A program made the translations under genes and the position numbers. The notes beneath the pieces are model-generated. The model made no database searches, was not told the DNA's origin, and saw only the letters and a program-made list of their open reading frames with translations. Below, piece by piece: positions 1 through 8,667 of a DNA stretch of 64,000 nt; position 1 is the stretch's first letter, and every line of letters begins with the position of its first letter. This DNA is from Acidimicrobiales bacterium (lineage in GTDB: Bacteria > Actinomycetota > Acidimicrobiia > Acidimicrobiales > JAHEJN01): positions 20,344-84,343 of the forward strand of contig JAHEJN010000001.1 of assembly GCA_024638845.1 (NCBI GenBank), given 5' to 3'.

Positions 1-1
1 C

Positions 2-856
2 GCCCGGGGCCTCGACGGTCTCGATCTCGAGGTGTTGACGGGTGAGGTGTTCGGGTTCCTCGGCCCCAACGGTGCTGGGAAGACCACGGCGATTCGCCTG
101 TTCGTCGATCTGATCCGGCCCACGAGCGGCGAGGCCACGGTTCTGGGCCTCGACCCTCGGTCCGACGGAGTCGAGCTCCGTCGCCGCCTGGGCTACCTGC
201 CGGGTGACTTCGTGGTCGACGGCCGCCAGAGCGGGCGGGAGCTGCTCACGTACCTGGCCAACCTCCGGGGTCGCGTTGCCGCGACCCGCATCGACGACCT
301 GGCCGAGCGGCTGGGCCTCGACACCACCCGCGAGGTGAAGACCCTCTCGCGCGGCAACCGCCAGAAGATCGGTGTGATCCAGGCGTTCATGCACGAGCCC
401 GAGCTCCTCGTGCTCGACGAGCCGACCAGTGGACTCGACCCCTTTCTGCAGGCCGAGTTCGTCGCGATGGCGCGCGAAGTCGCAGCCGAGGGAAGGACCG
501 TGTTCATGTCCTCGCACGTCATGAGCGAGGTGCAACGCTGCGCCGACCGGGTCGGGGTCATCCGCGCCGGCCGCCTCGTCACCGTCGAGAGCATCCACGA
601 GCTCGGACAGCGATCGGCGAGGCACGTCGAGGTGCTGTTCGCGGCGCCCGTGCCAGCAGAGGACTTCGCCGGCGTCTCGGGCCTGCGTGACGTCGCCGTC
701 GCGGGAAGTCGCCTCACCTGCCGTCTCGACGGGCCGGCCGACGAGCTGTTGAAAGCGATCGCTGCGCACCCGGTGATCACCATCACCGCCGAGGAACCCG
801 ACCTCACCGACGTGTTCTTCGAGTCATTCGACATCGGCCGGGACGATGCTGGCTGA
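2..856 (+). CDS. ABC-2 type exporter, ATP-binding subunit (5' end outside window)
   Basis: This is the cytoplasmic ATPase that powers an ABC-2 exporter. The frame is open from base 2 without a stop and the N-terminal strand is incomplete, so the gene begins before the window. Visible motifs are Walker A GPNGAGKTT (about bases 65-91), the signature region LSRGNRQK and Walker B LLVLDEPTSGLDP (about bases 404-442), followed by the H-loop SSHVM. The C-terminal 70 or so residues form the extra domain usual in DrrA/CcmA-type subunits. Its end overlaps the start of the permease gene by 11 bases, which indicates one transporter. The cargo cannot be read from sequence; lipids, drugs or peptides are all possible. 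The internal ATG at base 32 is not the likely start, because the N-terminal beta strand lies before it. Confidence 0.9.
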   Translation, partial: ARGLDGLDLEVLTGEVFGFLGPNGAGKTTAIRLFVDLIRPTSGEATVLGLDPRSDGVELRRRLGYLPGDFVVDGRQSGRELLTYLANLRGRVAATRIDDLAERLGLDTTREVKTLSRGNRQKIGVIQAFMHEPELLVLDEPTSGLDPFLQAEFVAMAREVAAEGRTVFMSSHVMSEVQRCADRVGVIRAGRLVTVESIHELGQRSARHVEVLFAAPVPAEDFAGVSGLRDVAVAGSRLTCRLDGPADELLKAIAAHPVITITAEEPDLTDVFFESFDIGRDDAG

Positions 857-1640
857 CTCCTTCACCAAATGGCTGTGGGACCGTCGCCGATCGATCGCCA
901 CCTGGACCGTCGCGGTCGCTGCGGTCGGTGGCTTCTACGCCGCCTTCTGGCCCACGATCGACAGTCCCGACATGCGCGACGCCATCGAGAACTACCCGAG
1001 CGGGCTGCTCGAGGCATTGAACTACACCGACATCGCCACCCCTTCGGGTTACCTGAGCGCCACGGTGTACGGACTCGTCGTCGCCGCGCTCGTGATCGTG
1101 TACTCGGTGTCGGCCGGGGCACGTCTGGTCGCCGGTGACGAGGAGGCAGGAACGCTCGACCTCGTCCTGGCTCACCCCCTGAGCCGGTCTCGACTGGCCC
1201 TCCAGCGCTACGCGGCGCTCGTGGTGAGCCTCGTCACGATCTCATCGGGTCTGCTGGTCGTGATCGTCGCGCTCGTGAAGCCCTTCGACCTGACCGGGAT
1301 CTCCTTCGGCGATCTGCTCGCCATGCACGTGCATCTCGTGTTGTTCGGCATGGTGTTCGGCGCCATGGCCTATGCCGCCGGCGCCGCCACAGGCCGCCGA
1401 GCCCCCGCCGTCGGTGGCGGCGCCCTCCTCGCCGTGTTCGGCTTCGCGGCCAACGGCATCCTCCCTCAGGTCGACGGACTGGAGTGGATCGACCGACTCT
1501 CGCCCTTCGCCTGGCTCAACGGTGGCGCGCCGTTGCAGAACGGTCTCCAGATCGTCGATCTGTCGATCATGGTCGTGCTCGTCGTCGTGCTGGTGGCCAC
1601 CGGCACCGTCGCCTTCGAGCGCCGCGACGTCAGTGTGTGA
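846..1640 (+). CDS. ABC-2 type exporter, membrane permease subunit
   Basis: A 264-residue integral membrane protein, the partner of the preceding ATPase. It has about six hydrophobic segments: one near residues 17-35, one near 75-95, then paired segments through the second half ending in a long Val/Leu helix (VVLVVVLVATG). The stretch DEEAGTLDLVLAHPLSR fits the coupling-helix region of ABC-2 permeases (the motif reads E-E-x-G-T-L-x-L-L-L in relatives). The ATG at 846 lies inside the last codons of the ATPase gene, so translation is probably coupled. Substrate unknown. Confidence 0.85.
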   Translation: MLADSFTKWLWDRRRSIATWTVAVAAVGGFYAAFWPTIDSPDMRDAIENYPSGLLEALNYTDIATPSGYLSATVYGLVVAALVIVYSVSAGARLVAGDEEAGTLDLVLAHPLSRSRLALQRYAALVVSLVTISSGLLVVIVALVKPFDLTGISFGDLLAMHVHLVLFGMVFGAMAYAAGAATGRRAPAVGGGALLAVFGFAANGILPQVDGLEWIDRLSPFAWLNGGAPLQNGLQIVDLSIMVVLVVVLVATGTVAFERRDVSV

Positions 1641-1714
1641 CCTCAGGAGCGCGAGCCGCGTGGGCCACGCCCGTCAGTGCCAGACTCGACACCGTGCGAC
1701 ATCCGGGGACTCGA

Positions 1715-2695
1715 ATGGCAATGGCGTTGTGTCTGATGGTCACGTCGTGCTCGGCTTCGACTCTGGGCCTACCGGCCAGCACTCCGGAGCCGGTCGCGTC
1801 GGCGTCGACCGAGCCCACCACCAACCCGACCGCGACGCCGCCTGCGCCGGCTGCACCGGCCGAACCCACCGCCACGCCAGTGCCACCGCCACGGGCGATC
1901 ACGACCACCACCGGCGTCCCTGTGATCGTGCTCACCTCGGTCGGCGACAACCACGTGGTGCGCACACCGTGCGGCGACGAAGCCATCGTCGTGGGCGGCG
2001 AGCCCATCATCGGGCCACTGGTGGTGCTCGACCCCGGTCACGGTGGCGAGGCCGATCCGGGCGCCCTCGGTGCCAACGGTCTGCTCGAAGGCGCGCTCAA
2101 CCTCGACCTGGCCACGGCGGTGCAGGCGGAACTGACCACTCGAGACATCAACACCGCACTCACCCGCACCGGCGACTACCTCGTGCCCCTCGGTGTGCGC
2201 GCGGAGTTCGCCGACGATCTCGACGCCGAGCTCATGGTCTCGATCCACCACAACGCCCCCGCAGGCGATGCCTCCGACCGCCCCGGTACCGAGGTGTTCG
2301 TGCAGACCGGATCCGACGAGTCGGCCCGCCTCGGAGGACTGCTGTACGAGGAGGTGACGGCTGCGTTGGGCGCGTTCGACGTGGCGTGGACCACCGCGCC
2401 CGATGCCGGGGTGTTGCGGACGCTGGTCGAGGGTGGAACCGATGCCTATGGCATCATCCGACGCCCGGCCACCCCCACCGCGCTCGTCGAGCTCGGTTAC
2501 ATCGCCAACCCGGCCGAAGCCGAGCTGTTCGCCACCGAGGAGTACATCTCGACCGCCACCGAAGCACTGGCTGACGCGATCGAGGCCTTTCTCACCACCG
2601 ATCGAGCGGGCACGGGCTTTGTCGCTGACCCCCGCATCTTTCGGCCCGATCCCGCCCCCGGCGCCGACGTGTGCATCGACCCACCCCTGCGATGA
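1715..2695 (+). CDS. N-acetylmuramoyl-L-alanine amidase (Amidase_3), probable lipoprotein
   Basis: A zinc-dependent amidase that cleaves the amide bond between N-acetylmuramic acid and the peptide stem of peptidoglycan, acting outside the membrane. From the ATG at 1715 the protein has 326 residues. A short hydrophobic N-terminus ends in a lipobox-like LMVTSC, then a Pro/Thr/Ala-rich linker. The catalytic domain shows the family's ligands in order: His in LDPGHGG, Glu in LLEGALN, His in SIHHNA, and the late catalytic Glu in ELGYI. An alternative GTG start at 1637 would overlap the stop of the permease gene (GTGA) and lengthen the n-region; 1715 is preferred because it gives a normal lipoprotein signal. 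The stop overlaps the ATG of the dioxygenase gene. Confidence 0.88.
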   Translation: MAMALCLMVTSCSASTLGLPASTPEPVASASTEPTTNPTATPPAPAAPAEPTATPVPPPRAITTTTGVPVIVLTSVGDNHVVRTPCGDEAIVVGGEPIIGPLVVLDPGHGGEADPGALGANGLLEGALNLDLATAVQAELTTRDINTALTRTGDYLVPLGVRAEFADDLDAELMVSIHHNAPAGDASDRPGTEVFVQTGSDESARLGGLLYEEVTAALGAFDVAWTTAPDAGVLRTLVEGGTDAYGIIRRPATPTALVELGYIANPAEAELFATEEYISTATEALADAIEAFLTTDRAGTGFVADPRIFRPDPAPGADVCIDPPLR

Positions 2696-3819
2696 TGCTG
2701 ACCCTGGCCGAGTACGACATCGACCCTGCCCACGGCTTCGCTCCTGGCGTCGACCCGCTCGAGCACCTCCCGGCCGACTTCGCCATTCTCGACGAGGTGG
2801 CGGCGGACCTGTCGACCCTGATGCGCAACGGTCGCATCGCCGACGCCGTCGGTGACCTCGGCGAGCTCGACGTCGACTCGTTGGGCTCGACCCTCGAACG
2901 GGAACGGGCCCTGCTGTTGATGACCGTCCTCACCAACGCCTACGTCTGGTCGGCCGACCGGCCGCGGCTGCGCATCCCCCACCCGTTGGCGGTGCCGTTG
3001 TGCACCTTGGCCGACGCCATGGGACGACCTCCGATCGTGCACTACGGATGCATGTCGCTGCGGAACTGGCGGCGGGTCGACCGGTCGCTTCCGCTCAGCT
3101 CCGACAATGCCGCGATGCTCGCCCAGTTCCACGGCGGGGTCGACGAGACCTGGTTCTTCATCTCCGCGCTCGGCGTGGAGCTCGCCGGCGCCCCTCTGCT
3201 GCCGCACGTGAGCGCCGCCGTCACCAGCTCGGGCGACGGATCCGACGGCGACCTCACCGAGGTGTTGCACTCGATCGCCGAGGCCATGGGGCCGGTGTAC
3301 GCGGCAACCGGGCGCACCTACGAGTGGTGCGATCCCCACGTCTTCTACCATCGCATCCGCCCCTACGTGGCCGGCTGGCCCGAGCCCGGCGTGGTCTATG
3401 AGGGCGTCTCCGACGAACCCCGCATCTACATCGGAGGCTCGGCCGCCCAGAGCTCGCTCATCCAGGCGATGGATGCTCTGGTCTCGGTGCACCACCCCGC
3501 TGATACCACCGGCGCATACCTGGCCGAGATGCGCACCTACATGCCGCCACCGCACCGTTGCTTCGTCGAGGACGTCACTGCCCAGTCGCGAGTGCGAGAG
3601 CGGGCGCTGGTCGGCGGGGCCGGGCTGGCCGCGGCCTTCGACGACGTCGTCCACCAGATCGAGCGCTTCCGCGGGCTGCACATGCGTCTCGCCCACGACT
3701 ACATCGCGGTGCCCTCGGGCATGGACGCCAACGCCAAGGGCACCGGAGGCACCGACTTCGGCGAGTTCCTGCGCCAGACCCGAGCCGACACCACGAGAAC
3801 CAGGGTCGGGCAGGACTGA
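2692..3819 (+). CDS. indoleamine 2,3-dioxygenase family heme protein
   Basis: A cytoplasmic heme dioxygenase expected to open the indole ring of tryptophan to give N-formylkynurenine, the first step of the kynurenine pathway. The family is recognised from its C-terminal half: RGLHMRLAHDYI supplies the proximal heme ligand (His about residue 330), followed by the glycine-rich GTGGTDFGEFL. This is the same order and spacing as in animal IDO (SYHLQIV, then GTGGT). The length of 375 residues is normal. ATG 2692 overlaps the amidase stop (ATGA), so the two genes are cotranslated, an unusual partnership. Bacterial IDO-like proteins can act on other indoles, so the substrate is inferred. A kynurenine formamidase lies 50 kb away at 54028. 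Confidence 0.85.
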   Translation: MMLTLAEYDIDPAHGFAPGVDPLEHLPADFAILDEVAADLSTLMRNGRIADAVGDLGELDVDSLGSTLERERALLLMTVLTNAYVWSADRPRLRIPHPLAVPLCTLADAMGRPPIVHYGCMSLRNWRRVDRSLPLSSDNAAMLAQFHGGVDETWFFISALGVELAGAPLLPHVSAAVTSSGDGSDGDLTEVLHSIAEAMGPVYAATGRTYEWCDPHVFYHRIRPYVAGWPEPGVVYEGVSDEPRIYIGGSAAQSSLIQAMDALVSVHHPADTTGAYLAEMRTYMPPPHRCFVEDVTAQSRVRERALVGGAGLAAAFDDVVHQIERFRGLHMRLAHDYIAVPSGMDANAKGTGGTDFGEFLRQTRADTTRTRVGQD

Positions 3820-3841
3820 TTCGGCTGTCACACCCCGTCGT

Positions 3842-3847
3842 TACGGT
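3842..3847 (+). promoter_or_regulatory. candidate -10 element of a leaderless promoter
   Basis: TACGGT lies 6 bases before the ATG at 3854. There is no Shine-Dalgarno sequence, so transcription would start at or next to the start codon. Confidence 0.45.
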
Positions 3848-3853
3848 CGGGGT

Positions 3854-5152
3854 ATGGAAGCGGTCGGCGACAACCAGCGGGACAACCGGGCGAACGAGGC
3901 CTTCGAGCAGATCGTCGCGGGCCTCGATGCACTGCTCGCGGCCGGTCTGACACCGCGTAATCGCGACGATGCCGAAGCGTGGATCCGATCTCTCGAACAC
4001 GTCGGCCGCCGCGTCGACGCCGCCAGGGTCGAGCTGCTGGCCGAGATCCACGACGCCGGCTGGCATCGCCACGACGGCCACGCGTCGGGTCGAGCGATGA
4101 TCGAGGTCGTCGCCGATCTGTCGGTCCGCGAATCCGGAAGCCGTGAACGGGTGCGCAAGATCGTGGTCGAGTTGCCCGAGGTCGCCCGGGCCTTCCGCGA
4201 GGGTCGCATGACCGCCCAGCACCTCGGCGTGCTCGGCCGGCTGCGCAGCAAACGAGCCGTGCGTTTCGCGATGTGGGACCGCCAGGCGTGGTTCGTCGAG
4301 CAGGCCGGCACCCGGCGCTTCGCCGACTACGAGCGCGCCGTGCTCACCTGGGCGCGCCTGGTGGACAGTGCCGACAACGCCAGCCAGCGAGCCCACGAGA
4401 CCCGCCACTTCCGCATGCGGCAGGACCCCCTCGACGGAACGTGGGCGCTCACCGGCTCGTGTGGTGCAGGCCAGGGTGCGATGGTCGACCAGATTCTGCG
4501 GGCCTACGCCGAGGCCGAGCTCCAGGCCGACCGCGAGAAGGTACGGGCCGAGCACGGCGAAGGGGCCGTCGTTCCCCTCCCCCGGTCGGCCGCGCAACGA
4601 GCCCTCGATGCACTCACGCAGATCTTCCTCGATGCCGTCGGCGCCCCCGGGTCGGCGGCGGACAACGTCGTCCACAACATCGTGTGGTCTCGCGACACCT
4701 TCGAAACGGCGTTGGCCGCCATCGAGCGAGACGAATCACCCTCGTTCGATGTCGACACGTATCGGTGCGAGACGATCGACGGTGTTCCACTCGACCCGAC
4801 CGAGGCCGCGGTGCAGTCGCTGGTCGACGCTGCGCGCCGGGTGGTGCTCGACGCCTCCGGCACGGTGATCGATCTCGGCCGGGCCCGCTTCTTCACCGGC
4901 CACGCACGCGTCGCCGCTCTGTTGCATTCCACCCAGTGCATCTGGCCTGGCTGCCGCGTGCCGTCGTCGTCTTGTCAGGTCGACCACCTGGTCGAACACC
5001 GACACGGGGGCAGAACCTGCCCCGGCAACGGGGCGCCACTGTGTGGGAGACACAACCGGCACAAGACCAACCACGGCTTCACCGTGCAGGCCGACCCCAC
5101 CCGCCCCGGCGCCTACCAGGTCACCAGAAGCAACGGCACCCTCGTGGCCTGA
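3854..5152 (+). CDS. DUF222 / HNH endonuclease-domain protein (13E12-like family)
   Basis: A 432-residue protein of the actinobacterial DUF222-HNH group, usually present in several copies per genome and without an established role. The DUF222 helical region fills residues 20-340. The C-terminal HNH module (about residues 360-410) shows a zinc-like Cys pair in CIWPGC, the catalytic stretch QVDHLVEHRHGG, a second Cys in LCGRHN and the terminal His of RHKTNHG. All HNH key positions are present, so nuclease activity is plausible. The ATG at 3854 was chosen because an upstream in-frame extension overlaps the dioxygenase gene and a -10-like TACGGT sits just before it. It may be part of a mobile or repeated family; no flanking repeats were seen. 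Confidence 0.85.
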   Translation: MEAVGDNQRDNRANEAFEQIVAGLDALLAAGLTPRNRDDAEAWIRSLEHVGRRVDAARVELLAEIHDAGWHRHDGHASGRAMIEVVADLSVRESGSRERVRKIVVELPEVARAFREGRMTAQHLGVLGRLRSKRAVRFAMWDRQAWFVEQAGTRRFADYERAVLTWARLVDSADNASQRAHETRHFRMRQDPLDGTWALTGSCGAGQGAMVDQILRAYAEAELQADREKVRAEHGEGAVVPLPRSAAQRALDALTQIFLDAVGAPGSAADNVVHNIVWSRDTFETALAAIERDESPSFDVDTYRCETIDGVPLDPTEAAVQSLVDAARRVVLDASGTVIDLGRARFFTGHARVAALLHSTQCIWPGCRVPSSSCQVDHLVEHRHGGRTCPGNGAPLCGRHNRHKTNHGFTVQADPTRPGAYQVTRSNGTLVA

Positions 5153-5170
5153 TCATGCGCCGTTGCGCGA

Positions 5171-7846
5171 TCAGAAGCCGTACGAGGCCGTCAACGAGAC
5201 GAAGTCGCGGTCTGTGCGCTGGTGCACGGTGTACGCACTCGCCGCCTTGATCCTGGGCGAGGCGTCGTCGGGAGTCGACGACGGGATCGCGTCGAAAACG
5301 TTGACGACGAAACGGCCTGATCCCGTCGACAGGTCGACCCGGGCCTGCCCGTCGGCGCCGAAGCTCGCGACCGGCAGCTGGCCCATCAGCTCGTACAGAT
5401 CGGGTAGTTCGCCATCCGGGACGAACACGAAGCCGGTGGGTACGACCACCTGATGCTCGCCCCCGGCCGGGAGTCGCCAGGTGCCGTTCGGCTGGGGCTC
5501 CAGGGTTGCGAGGTCGGTGAGCTGGTACACGCGACCGGGCATGCCGACGTAGGCCGACGCGGGCTGGTCGGGAACGAGCGGCATGAGCGCCGAGAACAGC
5601 AGCTCGATCTCGTCGATCTGGAGCGGGCGGTCGAAGCTCACCCCCAGAGTGTCGAGGTCGTCGGGGAACTCCCGGAAGAACTCCGCCGTGGAGGCATAGC
5701 GGCTCGTCGGGATCGGACCCGCCGACAGCAAGGGCAACCGCGAGTGGAGATGCGTCCAGAAGAAGCCGAACTCGGTGTCGCTGAGGCCCGGCTCGAAGTA
5801 CCGCAGTGCGAGCCCGAACCGTCCGTCGCTAGCGGCCTGTCCGGGCAGCCCCGGTACGACGTCGATCGGCACCCGAACCGCCGTCTGCGTGATCGCGGCC
5901 TGGTCGAGACCCGTTCGCGGGCCGAGGAGTCGGGTGGCCGTCATCTGGTACTCCAGGACATCTGCTCGATGCAACTTCTCGGCGACCTCTGATCCGAACG
6001 CGGCAGGACAGGCCACGAGCACCGGGTCACGGTTCTCGTAGGTGGCTGCGAAGCCGACCCATGGCGCACCGAGGTCGTCGGCCGGGCCGAGCATCCAGAC
6101 CTGAGCGCCGACGACGCCGAACGAGGTGTCGATCTCCGCGGCACCTGCCTCGTCGAAGCCCGACCAGTCGAGATGGGCGAGCGTCTGGCCGAGGTCGAAG
6201 TCCGGGCTGTCGCTCTCGAACCTGATGATGCGTGGCGTCCAGTCGACCCCGGCGAACTGCCACCTCCCGCCCCCACCGAAGCCGATCTCGCCCCACGGCA
6301 CCGCGCGAGCACCGAGCTCGCCGACGACGGTGTGCGGCGCCGACCAGATATCGCCCGCCGAGAAGTTCAGCGCTCCGTTGTCGTAGTTCGTGGCGAACTG
6401 CCGCGGGAGGAACACGGGCCCGCCCCCTGGCGACGCGAAGTCGTTCACCGACAGGAAGCTCCCCTCGGGCTCGATCTCAGTGTGGCGGAACACGAACTCA
6501 TAGAACGCGTCCGCCGAAGGCACCTCATCCATGGATCGGGGATCCATGGATTGGGGCCGGAGTCCCTCGCGGAGCTCCGCTCCTGCGATGCGAAGGCGAT
6601 CCAAGTCGGTGGACTTGGCGGCGATGCGCCCGCGCGGCAAGAGCACGATTCTTGCCGACAGATCATCGAGGTCGGGGCCGGCGGCTGGCACGGCAGTCCC
6701 ACCCGGTTCGACCTCCGTGGCACCGGCCGCGATCTCCTCGAGCGTGCCGTCGGGCCGTCGGCGGACCCTTCTGAACACGACGTACGCGCCGGCGGCGGTC
6801 ACGATCACGATCGGGACGATGATCACGGCAGGGTTGAGGCCACCGCCGCCATTCTCCTCGTCCGGTGCGCCTGCTGCTTGTTGCGGCGCTGCGTTCTCGG
6901 CCGGCGGGTCCTCGACAATCGACTCCTCGGGCGGCGGCACGACCTCGCCCGACTCCTCGGGCGGCTGGTCCTCCGGGGGCGGTTCTGCGGCCAGCTGCTC
7001 GGCCTCGACCGGAACCGGTGGCGCGGCTGCCGCCAGCTGCTCGCAGATCCTCACGATCTCGGGGTCGTCGGCTCGATCGCGGACCTCCTGGAGCGTGATC
7101 GGGTCGGCCGGGTCGAAGCCGATCGCCTCCGTGGCCTGGAAGCGGATCGGGCCATCGCCGTCGGTGGTGGCGATGGCCACTGCGGTCGTCGCCGTCGCAT
7201 CCACTGTGAACACGCCGGTGATGAACTGGTCGTCCACGACCGTTCGGAGGATGCCGTTCGGATTGCCGAAGTCCGCGCCGCTGCCGTCGTCCAGGGCCTG
7301 GCCGAAGCCGAAGATGTTCACGCCCTCCTGACATGCCGGCGCTCGCGTCAGCGTGTTGAAGCCCTCGCTGGGATCCTTGACCAGGCCCGGTGCGATCCCG
7401 AAAACCGGCAGGTCGGCGCGGCCCCCCGTGTACACCGTGACGTCCTGGTACCCGGTACAGCCGTCGACGAACTGGTTCGCCCCGGCGAGGGTGAGGCCGA
7501 CCCGGAGCACGCTCTCGAAGAAGGGCCCGTCGCCCGATGCGAGCGTCTCGACGCCGCCGGCGAGCGAACCCGCCTCGAGCAGCGAGACCAGCTCCGGACC
7601 CGAGATCGCGACGGTCGACGCCCCGAAGCCTGTGAGGTCATATCCCCCGACGGGGCCATCGACGGTGCCACCGCCGAACGGGTCCATGTTCTCGGCCGCT
7701 ACCACGTCGCCCATCCGCTCGATGCCGATCGCGGCCGCGACCTTCAAGTCGTCGGCTGTCCACTCCTCTTGGGCGCCGGCCGGCGGGGCCAGCAAGAAAC
7801 CGAGCGTCAGGACCACTGCTATGACCATTGCCCCGACCCGGTTCAT
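5171..7846 (-). CDS. large secreted or surface protein with one internal membrane segment, unknown function
   Basis: Not recognised as a known family. From ATG 7846 the protein has 891 residues. It begins with a clear Sec signal peptide (MNRVGAMVIAVVLTLGFLL, then PPAGAQ). An outer region of about 260 residues contains Cys residues, and a Pro/Glu-rich linker (about 285-330) leads to a single membrane helix (PAVIIVPIVIVTAAGAYVVF, about residues 337-357) stopped by RRVRRR. The following 500 residues would then be cytoplasmic; they include aromatic-rich, beta-looking segments and no motif I can name. An ATG at 7882 would add 12 residues before the signal and is less likely. It faces the HNH gene tail to tail and is divergent from the flavodoxin-like gene. 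Confidence 0.75.
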   Translation of the reverse strand: MNRVGAMVIAVVLTLGFLLAPPAGAQEEWTADDLKVAAAIGIERMGDVVAAENMDPFGGGTVDGPVGGYDLTGFGASTVAISGPELVSLLEAGSLAGGVETLASGDGPFFESVLRVGLTLAGANQFVDGCTGYQDVTVYTGGRADLPVFGIAPGLVKDPSEGFNTLTRAPACQEGVNIFGFGQALDDGSGADFGNPNGILRTVVDDQFITGVFTVDATATTAVAIATTDGDGPIRFQATEAIGFDPADPITLQEVRDRADDPEIVRICEQLAAAAPPVPVEAEQLAAEPPPEDQPPEESGEVVPPPEESIVEDPPAENAAPQQAAGAPDEENGGGGLNPAVIIVPIVIVTAAGAYVVFRRVRRRPDGTLEEIAAGATEVEPGGTAVPAAGPDLDDLSARIVLLPRGRIAAKSTDLDRLRIAGAELREGLRPQSMDPRSMDEVPSADAFYEFVFRHTEIEPEGSFLSVNDFASPGGGPVFLPRQFATNYDNGALNFSAGDIWSAPHTVVGELGARAVPWGEIGFGGGGRWQFAGVDWTPRIIRFESDSPDFDLGQTLAHLDWSGFDEAGAAEIDTSFGVVGAQVWMLGPADDLGAPWVGFAATYENRDPVLVACPAAFGSEVAEKLHRADVLEYQMTATRLLGPRTGLDQAAITQTAVRVPIDVVPGLPGQAASDGRFGLALRYFEPGLSDTEFGFFWTHLHSRLPLLSAGPIPTSRYASTAEFFREFPDDLDTLGVSFDRPLQIDEIELLFSALMPLVPDQPASAYVGMPGRVYQLTDLATLEPQPNGTWRLPAGGEHQVVVPTGFVFVPDGELPDLYELMGQLPVASFGADGQARVDLSTGSGRFVVNVFDAIPSSTPDDASPRIKAASAYTVHQRTDRDFVSLTASYGF

Positions 7847-7923
7847 GCGAACCCCACTCCCACGATCGATGTGAACGTCCATCAGTCCTCTATCACGAAG
7901 TCCGGCATCGAAGCAGTTTGTGG

Positions 7924-7929
7924 AATGCT
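7924..7929 (+). promoter_or_regulatory. candidate -10 element of a leaderless promoter
   Basis: AATGCT, within GGAATGCTGAG, ends 6 bases before ATG 7936. It matches NANNNT rather than the full TANNNT. A near-identical 13-mer (GTGGAATRCTGAG) occurs at 30627 before the MMPL gene. Confidence 0.3.
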
Positions 7930-7935
7930 GAGAAC

Positions 7936-8658
7936 ATGACCGACTACGGCGATCTCTCGGCCCTGCTCGTCAATTGTTCCATCAAGGCCGACTCCGCTGG
8001 ATCCCACACGCAACGGCTCATCGACCGCGCCGCCGGCATCATGCGCGACGAGGGCGTTGCCGTCGACACCTTGTACGCGCTCGACCATCGCATCGCCTTC
8101 GGCATGGAGGAGGATCTCGGCGACACCTTCGGCTTCACCGATGAGTGGCCGTCGATCCAGGACAAGATCATGGCCGCCGACATCCTGGTGCTCGGGTCAC
8201 CGATCTGGCTGGGGGTTATGTCGAGCGTGGCCGCGCTGGTGATCGAGCGCATGTACGCCTACAGCGGCCACACCAACGACAAGGGCCAGTACCTCTACTA
8301 CGGCAAGACCGCTGGATGCATCGTCACCGGCAACGAGGACGGCGTGAAGGCGGTGTCACGCGACGTGCTGTACGCCATGCAACACATCGGTTACACGATT
8401 CCGCCCCAGGCCGACTGTGGGTGGATCGGCGAGATCGGCCCCGGAGCCAGCTACGGCGATCCGGGCGAGGACGGTGCCCGGCCAGTCGGCTACGAGAGCG
8501 AGTTCACCAACAAGAACACCACCTTCATGGTGTGGAATCTCCTCCACCTGGCCCGCATGCTCAAGGACGCCGGCGGCATCCCGGCGGTGGGCAACACCCG
8601 GGCCCACTGGCGTGAGGTGACCAATGCCGCCGATCAGACGATCGAACCGGTTGGCTGA
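7936..8658 (+). CDS. flavodoxin-like NADPH-dependent FMN reductase family protein
   Basis: A 240-residue cytoplasmic protein with the flavodoxin-like fold, expected to bind FMN and reduce a flavin, quinone or similar acceptor. The N-terminal strand LLVNCSIK is followed by a Ser/His-rich phosphate-binding loop. ADILVLGSPIWLGVMSS is the typical second flavin loop (GSPIW with following Ser), and CIVTGNEDGVKAVSRD is the third. Its members are often annotated as NADPH-dependent FMN reductase or NAD(P)H dehydrogenase. It is divergent from the large surface protein and followed after 9 bases by the YihY gene. ATG 7936 opens directly at the first beta strand; longer in-frame extensions run into the neighbouring signal peptide region. 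Confidence 0.82.
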   Translation: MTDYGDLSALLVNCSIKADSAGSHTQRLIDRAAGIMRDEGVAVDTLYALDHRIAFGMEEDLGDTFGFTDEWPSIQDKIMAADILVLGSPIWLGVMSSVAALVIERMYAYSGHTNDKGQYLYYGKTAGCIVTGNEDGVKAVSRDVLYAMQHIGYTIPPQADCGWIGEIGPGASYGDPGEDGARPVGYESEFTNKNTTFMVWNLLHLARMLKDAGGIPAVGNTRAHWREVTNAADQTIEPVG

Positions 8659-8667
8659 TCCGGTCAC

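Noticed and set aside
846-3819. A secondary-metabolite cluster formed by the exporter, amidase and indoleamine dioxygenase
   Set aside because: No synthetase, carrier protein, tailoring set or regulator accompanies them. A run of coupled genes alone does not support a biosynthetic cluster.
6173-7939. A 588-codon plus-strand frame opposite the large surface protein
   Set aside because: The minus-strand frame has a proper signal peptide and a membrane helix. The plus-strand product is Arg-rich and featureless.
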